A stretch of 64,000 nt of DNA from Mumia xiangluensis (GTDB taxonomy: Bacteria; Actinomycetota; Actinomycetes; Propionibacteriales; Nocardioidaceae). Below, piece by piece: positions 60,978 through 64,000 of this stretch. The stretch spans positions 1-64,000 of the forward strand of contig NZ_WJYO01000003.1 of NCBI RefSeq assembly GCF_010994095.1, written 5' to 3'. Within the stretch, counting starts at the first letter, position 1, and each line of letters begins with the position of its first letter. The notes beneath the pieces are model-generated. The model worked only from the letters and a program-made list of their open reading frames with translations. It had not been told where the DNA came from and did not search any database. A program made the position numbers and the translations under genes.

Positions 60978-61952
60978 TCAGCCCGCCTCGGCCATGTCGG
61001 CGAAGGTCTCGGCGAGGTAGCCCGCCGCGTCCCCGACCGCGTGGTGCTGGATCGGGCCGAAGTACCAGGACGGGTCGAAGGTCCGGGCGTAGTCGAGGCG
61101 CCAGGTCATCCGCGTGGTGTCGCCCGACGTGGTCCACGTGACGACCGCGCTTCGCAGGTCGAGCCAGCGGGCGAAGGTCGAGTCGGCGGTGACGTCGAAG
61201 ACGACGCGACCGCCCGCGGCGGTCGTCACCGCCTCGACGACCCGCAGCTCCATCGACCGGGGAGTGGACGTCGAGCCGAGGCCGAGGCTGCGACGAGGGT
61301 TGAACGTGATGAGGCGGGTGTCTCCAACGGCCAACCCGCTCCCATTGGCGCGCACCGGCTTCGGGAACGGCAGGGACCGCAGGAACGCCGCCTCGTACGG
61401 TCCGAACTCCGGCGGCGCGGCGAGGGCGGCCGCGACGTGGACGGGCGTCGCGGACACGGTGACGGTCGCGCTCGCCGCATCCTGACGCGGGATCACGGTC
61501 ACCCCGCCGACGCCTTCGAGGGCGACGAGCAGGAGCAGGGGCGCTGCCACGAGCGCACGGTGGCCGGGGCGACGGACCGCTTGCACGACCAGGCCGACGA
61601 ACGCCGCCACCCCGTAGAAGAGCGGCGCCGCGACGATCAGACAGACCACGCCCTCGTCGAGCAGCGGGCCCGCGAGCGCCAGCCCGACGGTGGTGGTCGC
61701 GAGGGCGACGCCGACCGCGTTCTTGGGCCGCGCGGTGAGGATGACGGTGACGGCGATCAGGGCCGGGATCCCGACGTAGAACAGCGAGGTCTCCTCCAGG
61801 CCGGTGCTGCCGAGCGCGTCAGCGGCGAGCATCGCGGCGAACAGTGCGAGCGTGATGCCGGCGAGGAGGAGGCGGGCTGCTCGGCCACCGGACGGTGGCG
61901 GCGGCGTCTCGCCTCGGGGGTACGGCGGAGGTCCGCCGTCGTGCGACTCCAT
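60978..61952 (-). CDS. membrane protein with SRPBCC-like domain
   Basis: The 324-residue protein has about five membrane helices in the first half, then a soluble domain (LRSAVVTWTTSGDTTRMTWRLDY) that looks like an SRPBCC/START fold. The ATG at 61952 has GAGAGG upstream. It lies upstream of the methyltransferase-like gene with 44 bases between, so they may form an operon. It is divergent from the TetR gene at 62037 across a palindrome. Confidence 0.7.
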   Translation of the reverse strand: MESHDGGPPPYPRGETPPPPSGGRAARLLLAGITLALFAAMLAADALGSTGLEETSLFYVGIPALIAVTVILTARPKNAVGVALATTTVGLALAGPLLDEGVVCLIVAAPLFYGVAAFVGLVVQAVRRPGHRALVAAPLLLLVALEGVGGVTVIPRQDAASATVTVSATPVHVAAALAAPPEFGPYEAAFLRSLPFPKPVRANGSGLAVGDTRLITFNPRRSLGLGSTSTPRSMELRVVEAVTTAAGGRVVFDVTADSTFARWLDLRSAVVTWTTSGDTTRMTWRLDYARTFDPSWYFGPIQHHAVGDAAGYLAETFADMAEAG

Positions 61953-61979
61953 AGGAGCACCTCTCGTCCGCGTTCTCAC

Positions 61980-62008
61980 ACTTTAATCGAGTGATTAAAG
62001 CATATGAT
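61980..62008 (+). promoter_or_regulatory. TetR operator and promoter
   Basis: CTTTAATC-GAGT-GATTAAAG (61981-62000) is an inverted repeat with 8-base arms. TATGAT at 62003-62008 is a good -10 for the TetR gene, so the repeat overlaps the -35 to spacer region. It lies between the divergent SRPBCC and TetR genes and probably controls both. Confidence 0.7.
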
Positions 62009-62036
62009 GAAGGTCGCGACGGAGGGAAGGGACCCC

Positions 62037-62669
62037 ATGGCGAAGGCACGTCAGGACAGCGAGGACACCCGGAGGCGCTTGCTCGACGCCGCGGACGTCG
62101 TGCTGCGCGAGCGCGGCTACGCGGGCACATCGGCCCGTACGATCGCCTCCGAGGCCGGAGTCAACTCGGCGCTGGTCTTTTACCACTTCGGCGGCGTCGA
62201 CCCGCTGCTGCTCGCGATGCTCGACCGGTCCTCGGAGGAGCGCATGGCGATGCACCGACGGACCGTCGCGGACGTCCGCACGGTCGAGGACCTCGTCGCC
62301 GCGGCACGGCAGATCTATCGCGCCGACCTCGAACGCGGCTATCTGGCGCAGTTCAGCGAGATCGTCGGCGCAGCGCTGACGCGTCCCGAGCTGCGTGCCG
62401 CGATCGTCGAGCGCGCGAACCCGTGGGTCGCCTTCGTCGAGGAGTGCTGGGAGCAGGTGACGGCGGGCTCCCCGCTCGGGCGGCTGCTCCCCGCGCGCGA
62501 GGTCGCCCACGCTGCCATCACGTTCTACCTGGGCGTGAACCTGTTCTCGGTGATCGATCCCGACCAGTCGCGGACCGAGTCGGTGTTCGCGCTCGCCGGG
62601 CGGATCGCGCCGCGCGCGAAGCTGCTGACCATGCGGCTCCCCCGCCGTACGCCCCGCGCCGGACGGTGA
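62037..62669 (+). CDS. TetR-family transcriptional regulator
   Basis: The 210-residue protein has a TetR helix-turn-helix (LLDAADVVLRERGYAGTSAR, TIASEAGVNSALVFYHFGG). The ATG at 62037 has GGAGGGAAGG upstream; an ATG at 62004 would start within the promoter. It most likely represses itself and the divergent membrane protein through the palindrome at 61981. Confidence 0.92.
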   Translation: MAKARQDSEDTRRRLLDAADVVLRERGYAGTSARTIASEAGVNSALVFYHFGGVDPLLLAMLDRSSEERMAMHRRTVADVRTVEDLVAAARQIYRADLERGYLAQFSEIVGAALTRPELRAAIVERANPWVAFVEECWEQVTAGSPLGRLLPAREVAHAAITFYLGVNLFSVIDPDQSRTESVFALAGRIAPRAKLLTMRLPRRTPRAGR

Positions 62670-62672
62670 CCG

Positions 62673-64000
62673 TCAGAGTGCAGGTCGAGGGCCGCCGGCG
62701 CCGATGCCCGCGCCCGACACGGCCTCGTACGCCCGAGCGACCGCGAGCAGACGGCGCTCCGACCCAGCGGGGCCGACCAGCTGCACCCCGACCGGCAGAC
62801 CGTCGGGCGTGAAGCCGGCCGGCACGCTGATCGCCGGACACCCCGTCACGGTGACGAAGAACGCCGATCGCATCCAGTCGAGGTACGACTCCTGCGGCCG
62901 GCCGTTGATCGCGGCCGGGAACTCCTGGTCCGCAGGGAACGGCGGCACCTGGCTGACCGGCATCACCAGCACGTCGTAGGTCTCGAAGAACTCGCGCGCC
63001 TTCTCGGCGAGGGCCGAGCGCTGCGCGTACGCGACCGCGACGTCGTGACCGGACAGCGGCCGACCCGCACGGATGTTGTCGGCCAGCGACTGCTTGACCT
63101 CACCCGGGTGCGCATCGAGGACGTCGCCGAGGGCATACTCCATGAGCCACGCCCGCAGGGTCCGAAACGCCGCCTCCGCGTCCGGGAGGTCCGGCCACGC
63201 GTCGGCGACCACCGCGCCCGCGTCGGAGAGCTCTGCACGGGCGGTGCGGACGACGGCCGCGACCGCGGTGTCGACCTCGAACGCACCGCCGAGGTCGATC
63301 GAGAACGCCACCCGCAGACCGTCGAGCGAGACCGGTGCCGGATCCGCGAAGACGCCGCCCGGTGTCGAGTCGGCCGACGGCACCCGTGGATCCGGCCCGG
63401 CGAGGACGCTGAGCAGCAGGGCGAGGTCGTCGACGTCGCGGGCCAAGGGGCCTTGCACGGAGACCGTCTCCCACAGGTTCCACGTCGGCCAGGTCGGCAC
63501 ACGCCCCCAGCTCGGCCGCAGCCCGACGACGTTGCAGAACGACGCAGGGTTGCGCAGCGAGCCACCCATGTCCGACCCGTCGGCCAGCGCCACCATCCCG
63601 GACGCGAGCGCCGCAGCGGCCCCACCGCTCGACCCTCCGGCCGAGCGGCTGGTGTCGTACGGGTTGAGCGTCGTGCCGAAGACGGGGTTGAAGGTGTGCG
63701 AGCCGGCGGCGAACTCGGGCGTGTTGGACTTCGCCACGATCACGGCACCGGCGGCACGCACCCGCTCGACGACCAGGTCGTCGTACGTCGACACATGGTC
63801 AACCATCACCGGCGAGCCGAACGTGGTCCGCCACCCGGCGACGTGGTGGGTGTCCTTCACCGCGTACGGGAGCCCGTGCAGCGGACCGAGCCGGGCCCCC
63901 GACGCGGCGATGTCGTCCGCCTTGGCTGCCTGCACGTAGGCACGGTCGGCGTCGATCGACACCAGCGCGTTGACCGTGCCGTTCACCTGCTCGATCCGTG
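62673..64000 (-). CDS. amidase signature family enzyme, partial
   Basis: The C-terminal 442 codons of an amidase are visible; the N terminus runs off the window. The catalytic Lys is in YAVKDTHH, the cis-Ser in SAGGSSGGAAAAL and the nucleophile in GSDMGGSLRNPA. These enzymes hydrolyse amides or transfer ammonia. The substrate is unknown, and no gatB/C partner is near, so it is probably not GatA. Its stop lies three bases after the TetR stop, on the opposite strand. Confidence 0.92.
   Translation of the reverse strand, partial: RIEQVNGTVNALVSIDADRAYVQAAKADDIAASGARLGPLHGLPYAVKDTHHVAGWRTTFGSPVMVDHVSTYDDLVVERVRAAGAVIVAKSNTPEFAAGSHTFNPVFGTTLNPYDTSRSAGGSSGGAAAALASGMVALADGSDMGGSLRNPASFCNVVGLRPSWGRVPTWPTWNLWETVSVQGPLARDVDDLALLLSVLAGPDPRVPSADSTPGGVFADPAPVSLDGLRVAFSIDLGGAFEVDTAVAAVVRTARAELSDAGAVVADAWPDLPDAEAAFRTLRAWLMEYALGDVLDAHPGEVKQSLADNIRAGRPLSGHDVAVAYAQRSALAEKAREFFETYDVLVMPVSQVPPFPADQEFPAAINGRPQESYLDWMRSAFFVTVTGCPAISVPAGFTPDGLPVGVQLVGPAGSERRLLAVARAYEAVSGAGIGAGGPRPAL

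Noticed and set aside
62673-64000. GatA subunit of the tRNA amidotransferase
   Set aside because: No gatB or gatC is near, and the sequence is a general amidase.

Overview
The window is chromosomal DNA of a high-GC actinobacterium. Codon third positions are almost all G or C, CGTACG-type tetramers are very common, GTG, TTG and four-base overlapping starts are frequent, and several genes look leaderless. The gene set (UPF0182, PPA1309 family, mycoredoxin, WhiB7, UvrD2, AdnAB) points to Actinomycetia. The PPA1309 protein and the repeat style suggest Propionibacteriales, perhaps Nocardioidaceae; that placement is inference. No rRNA, tRNA, insertion sequence, prophage or CRISPR array was seen.

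1-7.5 kb: an accessory-looking block. It holds two pairs of nearly identical secreted proteins and a more distant secreted relative. Most of these genes have their own hairpin terminator. They are followed by a PucR-type regulator whose stop overlaps the start of a P-type-ATPase-like membrane protein that has lost its catalytic motifs. This is the least explained part of the window.

7.5-12.5 kb: a CLC-type chloride channel or transporter, a fusion of an FAD/NAD(P)-binding domain with a TTC38-like TPR domain, and a 0.6 kb array of short extragenic repeats.

12.5-45.5 kb: a conserved core whose order I recognise from Mycobacterium tuberculosis Rv3193c-Rv3213c. It contains UPF0182, PPA1309, a PDZ/Lon-like protease, moaE, a zincin-like protein, a NUDIX hydrolase, a secreted 5'-nucleotidase, a YgjP-like peptidase, a cyclodehydratase-like protein, an ABC1 kinase, whiB7 with an attenuator leader, uvrD2, mrx1, nudC, adnB, adnA, an alkyltransferase-like protein, moeZ, a TetR regulator, a DUF3107 protein, a ferritin-like protein, a DEAD-box helicase, an L,D-transpeptidase and a ParA ATPase. 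Much of it concerns DNA repair, antibiotic and redox stress, and sulfur transfer. Palindromic elements of 88 bp and other repeats lie between genes.

45.5-64 kb: metabolic and variable genes. These include an SDR and an alpha/beta hydrolase pair, a ring-opening amidohydrolase of the cyanuric acid hydrolase/barbiturase family with carbamate kinase, two tandem membrane paralogs, a DUF4333-like lipoprotein and a LysE exporter. A divergent catabolic module follows: HyuA, HyuB and an NmrA-like protein face an acyl-CoA ligase, a TetR regulator and a phosphotriesterase-like hydrolase across a perfect 20-bp palindrome. The window ends with a methyltransferase/DUF393-like fusion, an SRPBCC membrane protein divergent from a TetR regulator with its own palindrome, and an amidase cut by the window edge.
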